A stretch of DNA of 9,281 nucleotides from contig CATPBC010000478.1 of assembly GCA_955652195.1 (NCBI GenBank), positions 1 through 9,281 of the forward strand, given 5' to 3'. Made by a program: the position numbers and the translations under genes. The stretch comes from an uncultured Xanthobacteraceae bacterium (GTDB lineage: Bacteria > Pseudomonadota > Alphaproteobacteria > Rhizobiales > Xanthobacteraceae). The notes under the pieces are model-generated. The model saw only the letters and a program-made list of their open reading frames with translations, was not told where the DNA came from and searched no databases. Shown here piece after piece: positions 1 to 7,092 of this stretch; positions within the stretch are counted from its first letter, which is position 1, and every line of letters starts with the position of its first letter.

Positions 1-818
1 GATATGGCGAAGTTCTGCTGCAGGCGCTCAACGGCCCGAAGCAGCGATCGCGGGACGACCATCCAACCGATCCGCCAACCGGTCATACAGAAATATTTGG
101 AAAACGAATTGATGACGATGGCATTTGCGGACAACGGTACTGCACTCTGCGCCGCGAAAGCATAATTGAGGCCATGATAGATCTCGTCAGAGATCACAAT
201 AATTCCGGCATCCTCGGCGCACCGGATCAGATCGGCGAGCGCCGCCGCGGTCATCATGGTCCCGGTCGGATTGGCTGGAGAACCGACCACAACACCCTTG
301 AGCGGCCGGGTGCGATGGTGCGCCATTAGCATTTCCCCGGTCATCGCCCAGCGCGTGGCCGCATTGGTTTCGATCAGGACCGGCTCGCATCCGAGCGCAC
401 TGAGAATGTGGCGATAGGGCGGATAACCCGGGACCGGCACTGCGACACGGTCGCCGGGCTCGAAGGCGGCGAGAAACGCCAATATGAAGCCAGCGGATGA
501 GCCAGTGGTGACAACAACGCGCTCGGCGTCGAGCGCGATGTCATGCCATTGCGAATAGGCCTGCGCGATACGCCGCCGTAACACCGGCATACCGAGGGCC
601 TCGGTATAGCCATGCGGGCCCTCTGCCGCGAGGGCGGCACGCACGGCTGTAATTGAGCTGGCTGGCGCGCCCGCTGCCGGCTGGCCGACCTCCATATGCA
701 CAATGCGGCGGCCTTGCGCCTCAAGGCGCGCCGCCGCGGCCATGACATCCATGACCATGAACGGCGGGACACCGCTGCGGGCGGAAGGTTGCAGCAAGCT
801 TTTTGCCCGTTCCAGCAT
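1..818 (-). CDS. PLP-dependent class I/II aminotransferase, C-terminus outside window
   Basis: A fold-type I aminotransferase of the broad aspartate/aromatic aminotransferase group (COG0436-like), moving an amino group between an amino acid and a 2-oxo acid in the cytoplasm; the substrate cannot be told from sequence. Translating the minus strand from the ATG at 816-818 gives about 272 residues. Visible landmarks are GYTEALG near 70-76, GSSAGF 106-111 (cofactor phosphate cup), PGYPPY 130-135, SPANPTG 180-186 with Asn183, DEIYHG 211-216 (Asp211 to the pyridine nitrogen, Tyr214), and NSFSKYF 237-243, where Lys241 should form the Schiff base, followed by TGWRIGW. The family is usually about 390 residues, so roughly 115-120, including the substrate-carboxylate Arg, lie beyond the left edge. 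An in-frame TAA four codons upstream fixes the start, and AAGGAA lies about 14 bases before it. It is divergent from the M48 protease gene. Family call is firm; specificity is unknown. Confidence 0.93.
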   Translation of the reverse strand, partial: MLERAKSLLQPSARSGVPPFMVMDVMAAAARLEAQGRRIVHMEVGQPAAGAPASSITAVRAALAAEGPHGYTEALGMPVLRRRIAQAYSQWHDIALDAERVVVTTGSSAGFILAFLAAFEPGDRVAVPVPGYPPYRHILSALGCEPVLIETNAATRWAMTGEMLMAHHRTRPLKGVVVGSPANPTGTMMTAAALADLIRCAEDAGIIVISDEIYHGLNYAFAAQSAVPLSANAIVINSFSKYFCMTGWRIGWMVVPRSLLRAVERLQQNFAI

Positions 819-925
819 GAGGCGTCGTTAATTCCTTGTTCGGATGATCGGTTTTGCAATCCGCCCCGCTGATGCCGTATTCGGCGGGTCTGGTGCGTCC
901 TCGTTATCGTCGCAACGACGTTGTG

Positions 926-954
926 TTGACCCTAAGCCGATCGGTCCATAGTTT
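926..954 (+). promoter_or_regulatory. Candidate sigma-70-type promoter of the M48 protease gene
   Basis: TTGACC (926-931) matches the -35 consensus at five of six bases. After a 17-base spacer, TAGTTT (949-954) is a weak -10 with three of six matches. Transcription would begin near 961, leaving a leader of about 25 bases before the ATG at 986. The -10 is poor, so this is only a candidate, but the placement agrees with the chosen start and argues against starts further upstream. Confidence 0.3.
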
Positions 955-985
955 GCCGCGGGATCGATTGGATCAACAGCCTCAC

Positions 986-2416
986 ATGATAGTCGCTGGA
1001 TCTCCTAGCAAGACGAGGCCCCCGAGGCCAGCTACGCGCGCTATTGCCGCGCTGACCGCCGCGGCGCTCGGACTCGCGAGCTTTCCGGCACGGCCACAGA
1101 CCGGCGCCAATGCCGGCATCCCGATGATTCGCGATGCCGAAATAGAACAGCTCCTGCGCGACTACACGGCGCCGATTTTTCGCGCCGCCGGGCTGACGGA
1201 TCAGAACGTCCGTGTCGTCATTATCGATGACAAAAGCTTCAACGCATTCGTCATGGACGCGCACCGCATTTTCGTCAATGTGGGCGCGTTGATGCAGTCG
1301 ACCACGCCTAATCAGATGATCGGCGTGTTGGCGCACGAATCCGGTCACATCGTCGGCGGGCATCTTTCAAAGATTCGCCAAGAGCTGGCGAACGTGCAGA
1401 CCGCCGCGCTTATAGGCATGCTGCTCGGGGTCGGTGCGATAGTCGCCGGCGCGCGTTCTGGCAGTACCGACATGGGCAATGTTGGCATTGCCGCGATAAG
1501 CGCACCGCAAGCTCTCGGAATAAACAGGCTGCTTGCCTATCAGCGCGCCCAGGAGGAATCGGCCGACCGCGCCGGCGTCCGTTTCCTGACGATGACCGGT
1601 CAATCCGCCAAGGGCATGTACGACACGTTCAAACGTTTTGCCGACGAGTTGGCGTTCTCGGCGCAGGGCGTGAATCCTTATTTTCAGAATCATCCCATGC
1701 CCCAAGAGCGCATGGCCGCGCTCACCGAGCTGGTGAAAACCCCTTACTGGGCCAAGAAGGATCCGCCGGAGCTGCAATTCCGTCACGACATGATGAGGGC
1801 CAAACTCTTCGGCTTCACGGAGCGCCCTGCCACCGTCATGGCGCATTATCCAACGACCGATACGAGCCTACCCGCACGTTATGCCCGAGCCATTTCGGCA
1901 TATCGCTTCGGCGACCCGCGCAACGCGATTGCCCAGATCGACGGCTTGCTGCAAGCGATGCCGAACAATCCCTATCTTTATGAGCTGAAGGGGCAGGCAT
2001 TGCTGGAGGGCGGCCACCCCGCGGATGCAATCGCACCATTGCGCCGCGCCGTGCAACTCGTCCCTAGCCCTGCTTTAATTCAGATCCTGCTAGCGCAGGC
2101 GCTGGTCGCAACGAACGATACGAAATCGGCGGATGAGGCTATTTCACTTCTACATACCGCGATCGTGAAGGAGCCCGAAGTTGCCGACGCCTATACGACG
2201 CTGGCGATGGCCTATGCCCGCAAGAGCGATCTCGCCGCCGCGGATCTTGCTTCCGCGCAGGCCGCCTTCGCACGCGGCGACAACAAAACCGCCCGCGAAC
2301 TCGCCGAACGCGCCAAGCAGCGTTTTCCAATCGGATCGCCGGGTTGGGTGCGTGCAGACGACATCGTTGCGTTCAACAAGAACCACAAGCAGAATCCGCT
2401 TCGCATAGGTCAATAA
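986..2416 (+). CDS. Exported M48-family metalloprotease with C-terminal TPR-like region (BepA/YfgC-like)
   Basis: Zinc peptidase of the M48 family, most like the periplasmic outer-membrane quality-control protease BepA. With the start at 986 it has 476 residues, close to BepA (about 490). A signal peptide is visible: a basic stretch (SKTRPPRPATR, 8-18), a hydrophobic core near 19-32, and a likely cleavage near 35-38. The zinc site is HESGH (117-121), with Glu190 in QEESADRAG as the expected third ligand. His236 in NHPMPQ matches the HP loop said to control access to the BepA active site. A hydrophobic segment lies at about 137-156, and residues 295-445 are Ala/Leu-rich helical pairs of TPR type. 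The reading frame stays open back to a TTG at 854, but ATG 986 places the signal peptide properly and lies downstream of the candidate promoter. The dsbA-like gene follows after 11 bases. Periplasmic protease/chaperone role is inferred from the family. Confidence 0.9.
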   Translation: MIVAGSPSKTRPPRPATRAIAALTAAALGLASFPARPQTGANAGIPMIRDAEIEQLLRDYTAPIFRAAGLTDQNVRVVIIDDKSFNAFVMDAHRIFVNVGALMQSTTPNQMIGVLAHESGHIVGGHLSKIRQELANVQTAALIGMLLGVGAIVAGARSGSTDMGNVGIAAISAPQALGINRLLAYQRAQEESADRAGVRFLTMTGQSAKGMYDTFKRFADELAFSAQGVNPYFQNHPMPQERMAALTELVKTPYWAKKDPPELQFRHDMMRAKLFGFTERPATVMAHYPTTDTSLPARYARAISAYRFGDPRNAIAQIDGLLQAMPNNPYLYELKGQALLEGGHPADAIAPLRRAVQLVPSPALIQILLAQALVATNDTKSADEAISLLHTAIVKEPEVADAYTTLAMAYARKSDLAAADLASAQAAFARGDNKTARELAERAKQRFPIGSPGWVRADDIVAFNKNHKQNPLRIGQ

Positions 2417-2420
2417 AGGA
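2415..2420 (+). promoter_or_regulatory. Ribosome binding site deciding the DsbA-like start
   Basis: AAAGGA lies seven bases before the ATG at 2428 and overlaps the TAA stop of the M48 gene (2414-2416). The same frame is open upstream to 2344, but this site and the signal peptide starting at 2428 identify the true start. The overlap suggests translational coupling to the protease gene. Confidence 0.7.
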
Positions 2421-2427
2421 ACAATCA

Positions 2428-3231
2428 ATGGCTTGGAGTTTCCGCGCAGTTGCGACCTTGGCAGTCATGCTGCTGGCGCCGGTTGCGCTCGCGCAAGATC
2501 GGGTGGCGCAAACAAATGCGGTGCAGGCTCCTGCGGCAGCGACGGCGCCGCAGGAATTTTCTTCCGCCCAAACGCATGAGATCGAAAACATCGTCAAGAA
2601 CTACCTCGTTCAACATCCCGAAGTTTTACAGGAGGTGATGGAGGCGCTGGACAAGCGGCAAAAAGAGGCCGATGCGGAAAAAGCCCGCACGACGATAAAA
2701 GATAACAAAGCAACCATATTCAATTCGAGCCACCAGGTCGTGCTCGGCAACCCGCAAGGGAATGTCACGATGGTGGAATTCTTCGATTATAACTGCGCTT
2801 TCTGTAAGCGCGCGTTGCCAGATATGCTCGATCTGATCAAGACCGACCCCGATCTCAAATTCGTCCTCAAGGAATTTCCAGTACTGGGTCCCGGTTCGCT
2901 TGAAGCGGCGCATGTCGCAGTTGCCGCACGCATGCAGGATTCCTCCGGAAAGAAATACATGGAATTCCACCAGAAGCTGCTTGGCGCTCGTGGTCCTGCC
3001 GACAAAGTACGTGCGCTTGCCGTTGCCAAGGATGTCGGCTTCGACATGGCGCGGCTCGAAAAGGACATGAATAGCGATGAAGTAAAGACCTCGATCGAGG
3101 AGAATATGAAACTGGCCGATGTCCTGGGCGTCAATGGTACGCCGAGCTACGTCGTTGGCAATGAAGTCGTGGTCGGAGCCGTCGGTGTGGACGAGCTGCG
3201 AGCGAAGATCAAAAACGAACGGAAACAATAG
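2428..3231 (+). CDS. Exported DsbA/ScsC-like thiol:disulfide oxidoreductase
   Basis: A periplasmic thioredoxin-fold protein of 267 residues that should make, reduce or shuffle disulfides in exported proteins. The signal peptide runs from residue 1 to about 22, ending LAPVALA before QDR. A linker rich in Ala and Gln follows, then a charged helix at about 46-90 (EIENIVKNYLVQHPEVLQEV and onward) resembling the ScsC N-terminal domain, which mediates trimerisation in some ScsC proteins. The thioredoxin core has the active site Cys123-Ala-Phe-Cys126 after VEFFDYN, and the cis-proline loop Thr238-Pro239 in GVNGTPSYVVGN. It belongs with the Com1/ScsC branch (COG1651) more than with classical DsbA, whose motif is usually CPHC; whether it acts as oxidase or isomerase is not clear. 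It sits 11 bases behind the M48 protease gene, probably in one transcript. No scsB- or dsbB-like partner is visible in the window. Confidence 0.92.
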   Translation: MAWSFRAVATLAVMLLAPVALAQDRVAQTNAVQAPAAATAPQEFSSAQTHEIENIVKNYLVQHPEVLQEVMEALDKRQKEADAEKARTTIKDNKATIFNSSHQVVLGNPQGNVTMVEFFDYNCAFCKRALPDMLDLIKTDPDLKFVLKEFPVLGPGSLEAAHVAVAARMQDSSGKKYMEFHQKLLGARGPADKVRALAVAKDVGFDMARLEKDMNSDEVKTSIEENMKLADVLGVNGTPSYVVGNEVVVGAVGVDELRAKIKNERKQ

Positions 3232-3374
3232 GCTCTATCTGCCGGTGACGGCACGGCCGTTAGGGATGACCGGCGACCGCGGCGGCTGATCCCGCTTCCC
3301 CTTTCCAGGGGCCTTCCGTATAACGAGCCAACGCGTGACACTCGCCCCGCGACAACAGTCGGCTCAGCGCGCAC
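3232..3374 (+). other. Intergenic gap before aroQ, possible weak promoter
   Basis: This 143-base gap separates the envelope pair from aroQ-accB-accC. It holds a small hairpin, CCCCT (3298-3302) with AGGGG (3307-3311), without a following T run, so it does not look like an intrinsic terminator. A TATAAC (3319-3324) could be a -10 element, but no good -35 is present. Whether aroQ has its own promoter is open. Confidence 0.3.
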
Positions 3375-3824
3375 ATGGCCAAAACTGTCTATGTCCTCAA
3401 CGGACCCAACCTCAATTTACTCGGCACGCGCGAGCCGCATATTTACGGTCGCGCGTCGCTCGCCGATGTCGAAAAGCTTTGCCGCAGCGCGGCGGAACGG
3501 CACGACCTCACGCTGCTCTTCCGGCAATCCAATCATGAGGGTCAGATCATCGATTGGATCAACGAGGCGCGCGCTGAGAAAGCGGCTGGGCTCATCATAA
3601 ATCCGGCGGGCCACACGACTACGTCAGTCGCTATTCTTGATGCTTTGCTTGCGATGGAGGCGCCCGTCATCGAGGTGCACATCAGCAACATCCATGCCCG
3701 CGAGGAATTTCGCCGGCATTCTTACGTTTCGCAGGCCGCACGAGCTGTGATCTGCGGCTTTGGGATTGCCGGCTATGCGCTTGCTATCACAGGTCTCGCC
3801 AACTTGATCGGCGCCAAGGAGTAA
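3375..3824 (+). CDS. aroQ: Type II 3-dehydroquinate dehydratase
   Basis: Catalyses step three of the shikimate pathway, 3-dehydroquinate to 3-dehydroshikimate, in the cytoplasm as a dodecamer. The 149-residue length is normal. The opening [17 protein letters not shown] is the family signature. Tyr24 (IYG) and Arg19 on the flexible lid are present, as are Asn76, Asp89, His102 in [13 protein letters not shown], and Arg113, matching M. tuberculosis AroQ residues with a one-residue shift. Odd point: the substrate loop reads NPAGHTTTS (76-84) where most family members have Asn-x-x-x-(Tyr/Leu/Phe)-Thr-His-Thr-Ser. The usual substrate-binding His (His81 in M. tuberculosis) is Thr82, and a His sits two positions earlier at 80. 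All other catalytic residues are intact, so I expect an active enzyme. Its stop is two bases before the GTG of accB. Confidence 0.95.
   Translation: MAKTVYVLNGPNLNLLGTREPHIYGRASLADVEKLCRSAAERHDLTLLFRQSNHEGQIIDWINEARAEKAAGLIINPAGHTTTSVAILDALLAMEAPVIEVHISNIHAREEFRRHSYVSQAARAVICGFGIAGYALAITGLANLIGAKE
3816..3821 (+). promoter_or_regulatory. Ribosome binding site deciding the GTG start of accB
   Basis: AAGGAG lies five bases before GTG 3827, inside the last codons of aroQ. This strong Shine-Dalgarno match supports a GTG start and coupling of accB translation to aroQ. Confidence 0.75.
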
Positions 3825-3826
3825 CC

Positions 3827-4300
3827 GTGGCGCGTAAATCTGATAGTGCGGCGACGCCGCCGATCGATCACGAGGCCATTCGCGAGCTGGCGAAGCTGCT
3901 CGATGAAACCGGCCTGACCGAAATCGCATTGGAACGTGACGGCGTATCGATACGCGTGGCGCGGCATTCCGGCGCCGCTATCGGGCGCGCGCGGCCTATT
4001 GAGCCGGCACTCGCAGCGCCAGGCACTATCACTACCATGCCGATAACGATCGATCCGGCGCAGCACCCTGGCGTGGTCGCCTCGCCAATGGTCGGAACGG
4101 CCTATCTCGCGCCCGAACCCGGCGCGCGCCCCTTCGTCGAAGTCGGCGCTTCGGTGAAAGCAGGCGAGCCGCTGATGATCATCGAGGCGATGAAGACGAT
4201 GAACCAGATCCCCGCGCCACGGCCGGGCACCGTGATCCAAATTCTCGTGGAAGACGGCCAGCCGGTGGAATACGGCCAACCCCTCATGGTCATTGAATGA
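3827..4300 (+). CDS. accB: Biotin carboxyl carrier protein of acetyl-CoA carboxylase
   Basis: Carries the biotin that shuttles carboxylate from biotin carboxylase to the carboxyltransferase in the first committed step of fatty-acid synthesis. The 157 residues show an N-terminal helical region (about 13-48, ending SIRVARH) that in E. coli contacts AccC, a Pro/Ala-rich linker (about 49-80), and the C-terminal biotinyl domain from [12 protein letters not shown] (85-96). The biotinylated residue is Lys123 in [11 protein letters not shown]. The residue after it is Thr, where E. coli has Met. The stretch APEPGARPF (95-103) is the 'thumb' insertion that marks acetyl-CoA carboxylase carriers apart from other biotin domains. 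The start is GTG, set by a strong Shine-Dalgarno. It lies between aroQ (2-base gap) and accC (38-base gap), the normal accB-accC pairing. Confidence 0.96.
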   Translation: MARKSDSAATPPIDHEAIRELAKLLDETGLTEIALERDGVSIRVARHSGAAIGRARPIEPALAAPGTITTMPITIDPAQHPGVVASPMVGTAYLAPEPGARPFVEVGASVKAGEPLMIIEAMKTMNQIPAPRPGTVIQILVEDGQPVEYGQPLMVIE

Positions 4301-4338
4301 GGCGAAGGCCAGCACCGCGCAGAGCATGAGCCGCGAGG

Positions 4339-5691
4339 ATGTTCGATAAGATCCTTATTGCCAATCGCGGGGAAATCGCGCTGCGGGTGTTGCGGGCCTG
4401 CAAGGAGCTGGGCATTGCCACGGTCGCCGTCCACTCGACGGCAGACGAAGACGCTATGCATGTGCGTTTGGCGGACGAAAGCGTCTGCATTGGGCCGCCG
4501 CCCGCAAAGGACAGCTATCTCAACATTCCTGCTTTGCTTGCCGCCTGTGAGATCACCGGCGCGGATGCGGTGCATCCGGGTTATGGTTTTCTTTCCGAGA
4601 ATGCGCGTTTTGCCGAAATTTTGGCCGAGCATAATGTGCATTTCATCGGGCCTCGCCCCGAGCACATTCGGCTCATGGGCGACAAGATTGCGGCCAAGCG
4701 CGCCGCCAAGGAACTTGGCATTCCAGTCGTTCCGGGCTCCGACGGCGATCTCGGTTCCGAAGCGCAGGCTCGACGTCTGGCACGCGAGGTCGGCTATCCT
4801 TTGATGCTCAAAGCCGCGGCGGGGGGTGGCGGCCGCGGCATGCGCTTGGTTACCGAAGAAACCGAGTTGCTCTCGGCGCTGGCGTCGGCCCGCGCCGAGG
4901 CAAAATCGGCTTTCGGCGACGACACGCTCTATCTCGAAAAATATCTCAAGCGGCCGCGCCACATCGAAATCCAAGTTCTCGGCGACGGTAAGGGCGGCGC
5001 TATCCATCTTGGCGAGCGCGACTGTTCGCTGCAGCGCCGCCACCAAAAAGTTTGGGAGGAAGGCCCCTCGCCCGCCCTCAACGCCGACGCGCGCGACGAT
5101 ATCGGTGAGACGGTCGCCAAAGCCATGCGCGCAATCAAATATTTTGGCGTCGGCACGGTCGAATTTCTGCACGAGGACGGCAAATTTTATTTCATCGAGA
5201 TGAATACGCGGATTCAGGTAGAGCATCCGGTGACCGAGATGATCACCGATATAGATCTCATCCTGGAGCAGATCCGCGTTGCCGCCGGCGGCGGACTACA
5301 ACTGACGCAGGACGAGGTTAAGTTTCACGGCCACGCGATCGAGTGCAGGATCAATGCCGAAAACCCCGTGTCGTTTCGCCCGTCGCCGGGCAAAATCGTA
5401 CATTACCATCCACCGGGCGGCTTGGGCGTGCGCGTCGATTCCGCCGTCTACCACGGCTATGTAATTCCGCCGTACTACGATTCGCTGGTGGGCAAGCTCA
5501 TCGTTCACGGTAAGACGCGCAGCGAATGCCTGATGCGGCTCAAGCGCGCGCTGGACGAATTCATCGTCGACGGGGTTGAGACGACGCTGCCCCTATTTCG
5601 CGCTCTGGCGCGTGAAAAAGACGTCATCGATGGGCAGTATCATATCCACTGGCTCGAGGAGTTCCTCGCTCGCAGCGGATTGCCCGAATAA
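4339..5691 (+). CDS. accC: Biotin carboxylase subunit of acetyl-CoA carboxylase
   Basis: ATP-dependent carboxylation of biotin on AccB, using bicarbonate, in the cytoplasm. The 450 residues match E. coli AccC (449). The start [17 protein letters not shown] is the family's standard N-terminus and fixes ATG 4339; GAGG lies almost directly before it. Lys116 (MGDK) and the glycine-rich lid near 164-172 (AAGGGGRGM) bind [16 protein letters not shown] starts at His235, with Lys237 equivalent to E. coli Lys238. Glu287, Asn289, Arg291, Gln293 and Glu295 in [16 protein letters not shown] are the metal and catalytic residues, one lower than in E. coli. The Trp239/Gly242 variants next to the bicarbonate site (E. 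coli has Val and Ala) are probably lineage-specific. It ends nine bases before the convergent stop of the response regulator gene. Confidence 0.97.
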   Translation: MFDKILIANRGEIALRVLRACKELGIATVAVHSTADEDAMHVRLADESVCIGPPPAKDSYLNIPALLAACEITGADAVHPGYGFLSENARFAEILAEHNVHFIGPRPEHIRLMGDKIAAKRAAKELGIPVVPGSDGDLGSEAQARRLAREVGYPLMLKAAAGGGGRGMRLVTEETELLSALASARAEAKSAFGDDTLYLEKYLKRPRHIEIQVLGDGKGGAIHLGERDCSLQRRHQKVWEEGPSPALNADARDDIGETVAKAMRAIKYFGVGTVEFLHEDGKFYFIEMNTRIQVEHPVTEMITDIDLILEQIRVAAGGGLQLTQDEVKFHGHAIECRINAENPVSFRPSPGKIVHYHPPGGLGVRVDSAVYHGYVIPPYYDSLVGKLIVHGKTRSECLMRLKRALDEFIVDGVETTLPLFRALAREKDVIDGQYHIHWLEEFLARSGLPE

Positions 5692-5700
5692 CGTCCTGGA

Positions 5701-6108
5701 TCAGGCCGGCACGGCGGCGGCTGTCGTGGCGCGCACGGCGGCGGCGAGCAGAGTTCCCAGAACGGCGGGCTCATAGGGCTTGGGCAACACGAGCGATCCC
5801 GGCACGCGAGCCTCCTGCTTGAGCAAAGTTGCGCGGGCCGAGGCGTAAATAACCGGCAGATCGGGTTGCAATTCTCGCGCGCGTCGAGCAAGAGCGGCAC
5901 CGTCCATCCCGCCCGGCAAATTGATATCGGTAAGCAATATGTCGACTGCCGCGCGGGCAATATGATGAAGCGCGTCCGCCGCATTGCTTACTTTCTCGAC
6001 CGCAAAGCCCTGTTCCGAGAGCGATTGCGCAATCCACTCACCGATCAGGAATTCGTCCTCGACGAACAAAACGCGGATCGGCTCAGCACTTCTTGTCCTT
6101 GCGTCCAT
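5701..6108 (-). CDS. Stand-alone receiver-domain response regulator
   Basis: A single CheY-like receiver domain with no output domain: 135 residues from the ATG at 6106-6108. Landmarks are VLFVEDEF (13-20) with acidic Glu17/Asp18, phosphoacceptor Asp61 in LLTDINLPGGMDG, Ser90 in VIYASARA, and Lys110 in LPKPY. All residues needed for phosphorylation are present. The frame continues to a GTG at 6120, adding four residues. I prefer the ATG because a G-rich GGTGG lies a few bases before it. The LPGGMDG form is common among single-domain regulators of alphaproteobacteria that work with hybrid or HWE-type histidine kinases (family knowledge). No kinase is in the window, so the partner and output are unknown. 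The gene is convergent with accC and divergent from aat across a 203-base gap in which I see no confident promoter. Confidence 0.9.
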   Translation of the reverse strand: MDARTRSAEPIRVLFVEDEFLIGEWIAQSLSEQGFAVEKVSNAADALHHIARAAVDILLTDINLPGGMDGAALARRARELQPDLPVIYASARATLLKQEARVPGSLVLPKPYEPAVLGTLLAAAVRATTAAAVPA

Positions 6109-6311
6109 GGCAACCACCACCCACCCGTTCCATAGTCGCCTAATGCATTGGGCTAAAAAGCGTTCAAACCTGGCAAAAACTGTAACGACCTATGCTTTGC
6201 AAGCGGTTAACAATTGCGGGGGGCGCTCAGGCGCATACTGCGGATCTTGCTCAGCGGCGCTTGAACACCCCGCCTCTTGAATCCAAACAGACGAGCCGGT
6301 TAAACGAATCC

Positions 6312-6986
6312 ATGGCAAGCCGTGAATCTGCGCTCATCGACATTACGCCTGAGGTGCTGCTGAAAGCCTATTCCTGCGGCATATTTCCCATGGCGGAAAG
6401 CGCCGACGACCCGGCGCTTTATTGGATAGAGCCCGAGCGCCGGGGGATCATTCCGCTGGATCGCTTTCACCTGCCGGGCCGGCTAGCGCGCACGGTCCGT
6501 TCCAGCCGATACACTGTGATAGTCGATCGAGACTTCGATGCCGTGATCAATGGCTGCGCTCAACCGCAACCGGGGCGTACACGCACCTGGATCAATAGCC
6601 GGATCCGTAGTCTCTATAGCAAGCTGTATGAACGCGGCGATTGCCACACCGTCGAGGTCTATGACGAGGGCGAATTGATCGGCGGTCTATACGGCGTCAG
6701 CCTCGGCCGCGCTTTTTTCGGGGAAAGCATGTTTCACCGCGTGCGCGATGCATCAAAAATTGCGCTCGTGCACCTTGTTGCGCGGCTCAAAGCCGGCCAC
6801 TACCGGCTTCTTGATACTCAGTTTGTGACCGACCATCTGCGGACGTTCGGCGCAATCGAAGTCGCACGACCGGTTTATCACCGATTGCTAGATGCCGCGC
6901 TCGTCGGTGAGGCGGACTTTGCGGCGCTGCCGCTCGATCGTCCGCTGTCAGGCGAGACCGTATTAGCCGCGCTCCGGCAAAGCTGA
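6312..6986 (+). CDS. aat: Leucyl/phenylalanyl-tRNA--protein transferase
   Basis: Transfers Leu or Phe from aminoacyl-tRNA onto proteins with N-terminal Arg or Lys, marking them for ClpS/ClpAP degradation (bacterial N-degron pathway). From ATG 6312 it has 224 residues, normal for the family. Motifs in order: [14 protein letters not shown] (17-30), [13 protein letters not shown] (37-49), [18 protein letters not shown] (124-141, Glu138 equivalent to E. coli Glu156), ASKIAL (147-152) and [16 protein letters not shown] (166-181), with Asp168 and Gln170 matching the catalytic Asp186/Gln188 of E. coli. The frame is open back to an ATG at 6192, but those 40 extra residues resemble nothing in the family. 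The start at 6312 has only a weak Shine-Dalgarno. A stem-loop with T run follows the stop. Confidence 0.95.
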   Translation: MASRESALIDITPEVLLKAYSCGIFPMAESADDPALYWIEPERRGIIPLDRFHLPGRLARTVRSSRYTVIVDRDFDAVINGCAQPQPGRTRTWINSRIRSLYSKLYERGDCHTVEVYDEGELIGGLYGVSLGRAFFGESMFHRVRDASKIALVHLVARLKAGHYRLLDTQFVTDHLRTFGAIEVARPVYHRLLDAALVGEADFAALPLDRPLSGETVLAALRQS

Positions 6987-6992
6987 CGCGCT

Positions 6993-7040
6993 TAGAGCGG
7001 GATCAGAATTTCGTCGAATCGTCATCCCGCTCTAGTTTTT
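6993..7040 (+). terminator. Stem-loop with T run after aat, probable intrinsic terminator
   Basis: TAGAGCGGGAT (6993-7003) and ATCCCGCTCTA (7024-7034) form a perfect 11-base-pair stem with a 20-base loop, in which ATT/AAT can pair further. TTTTT follows at 7036-7040, so on the plus strand it looks like a Rho-independent terminator six bases after the aat stop. The long loop is unusual for a dedicated terminator; it may be a dispersed palindrome that also serves as one. Confidence 0.6.
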
Positions 7041-7045
7041 GTTTG

Positions 7046-7092
7046 AGCATGATCTTTTCCGAAAACCGGTTCCCACTTTTCGGGATCATGCT
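7046..7092. repeat. Intergenic palindromic repeat, Rhizobiales type
   Basis: AGCATGATC (7046-7054) pairs with GATCATGCT (7084-7092), and CCGAAAA (7059-7065) pairs with TTTTCGG (7077-7083). The result is a two-part stem with a one-sided TTTT bulge (7055-7058) and an 11-base loop (7066-7076). From memory this matches a palindrome present in many copies between genes of Bradyrhizobium and relatives; that was not checked here. The element ends directly against the TAA of the DUF2155 gene (7093-7095), between two convergent genes. Confidence 0.75.

Noticed and set aside
374..859. Minus-strand open frame of 161 codons at the aminotransferase locus
   Set aside because: It is in a different frame from the aminotransferase, whose motifs (NPTG, SFSK, TGWRIGW) are continuous across the region.
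854..985. N-terminal extension of the M48 protease to TTG 854
   Set aside because: The extra 44 residues would place the signal peptide far from the N-terminus, and the candidate promoter lies inside the extension.
2626..3228. Minus-strand open frame of 200 codons antisense to the DsbA-like gene
   Set aside because: The plus-strand protein has a signal peptide, CXXC and cis-Pro motifs; the antisense frame has no recognisable feature.
3298..3311. Small hairpin CCCCT/AGGGG as terminator after the DsbA-like gene
   Set aside because: The stem has only five base pairs and no T run follows.
4326..4349. Seven-codon open frame overlapping the accC start, possible leader peptide
   Set aside because: It is very short, without its own ribosome binding site or any attenuator-like structure; probably chance.
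4102..5226. Long minus-strand open frame (374 codons) antisense to accB and accC
   Set aside because: It lies opposite two certain genes, resembles no family and is explained by GC-rich codon use on the plus strand.
6192..6311. N-terminal extension of aat by 40 residues
   Set aside because: The extension does not look like the family and would exceed the usual length for this type; ATG 6312 gives a standard N-terminus.
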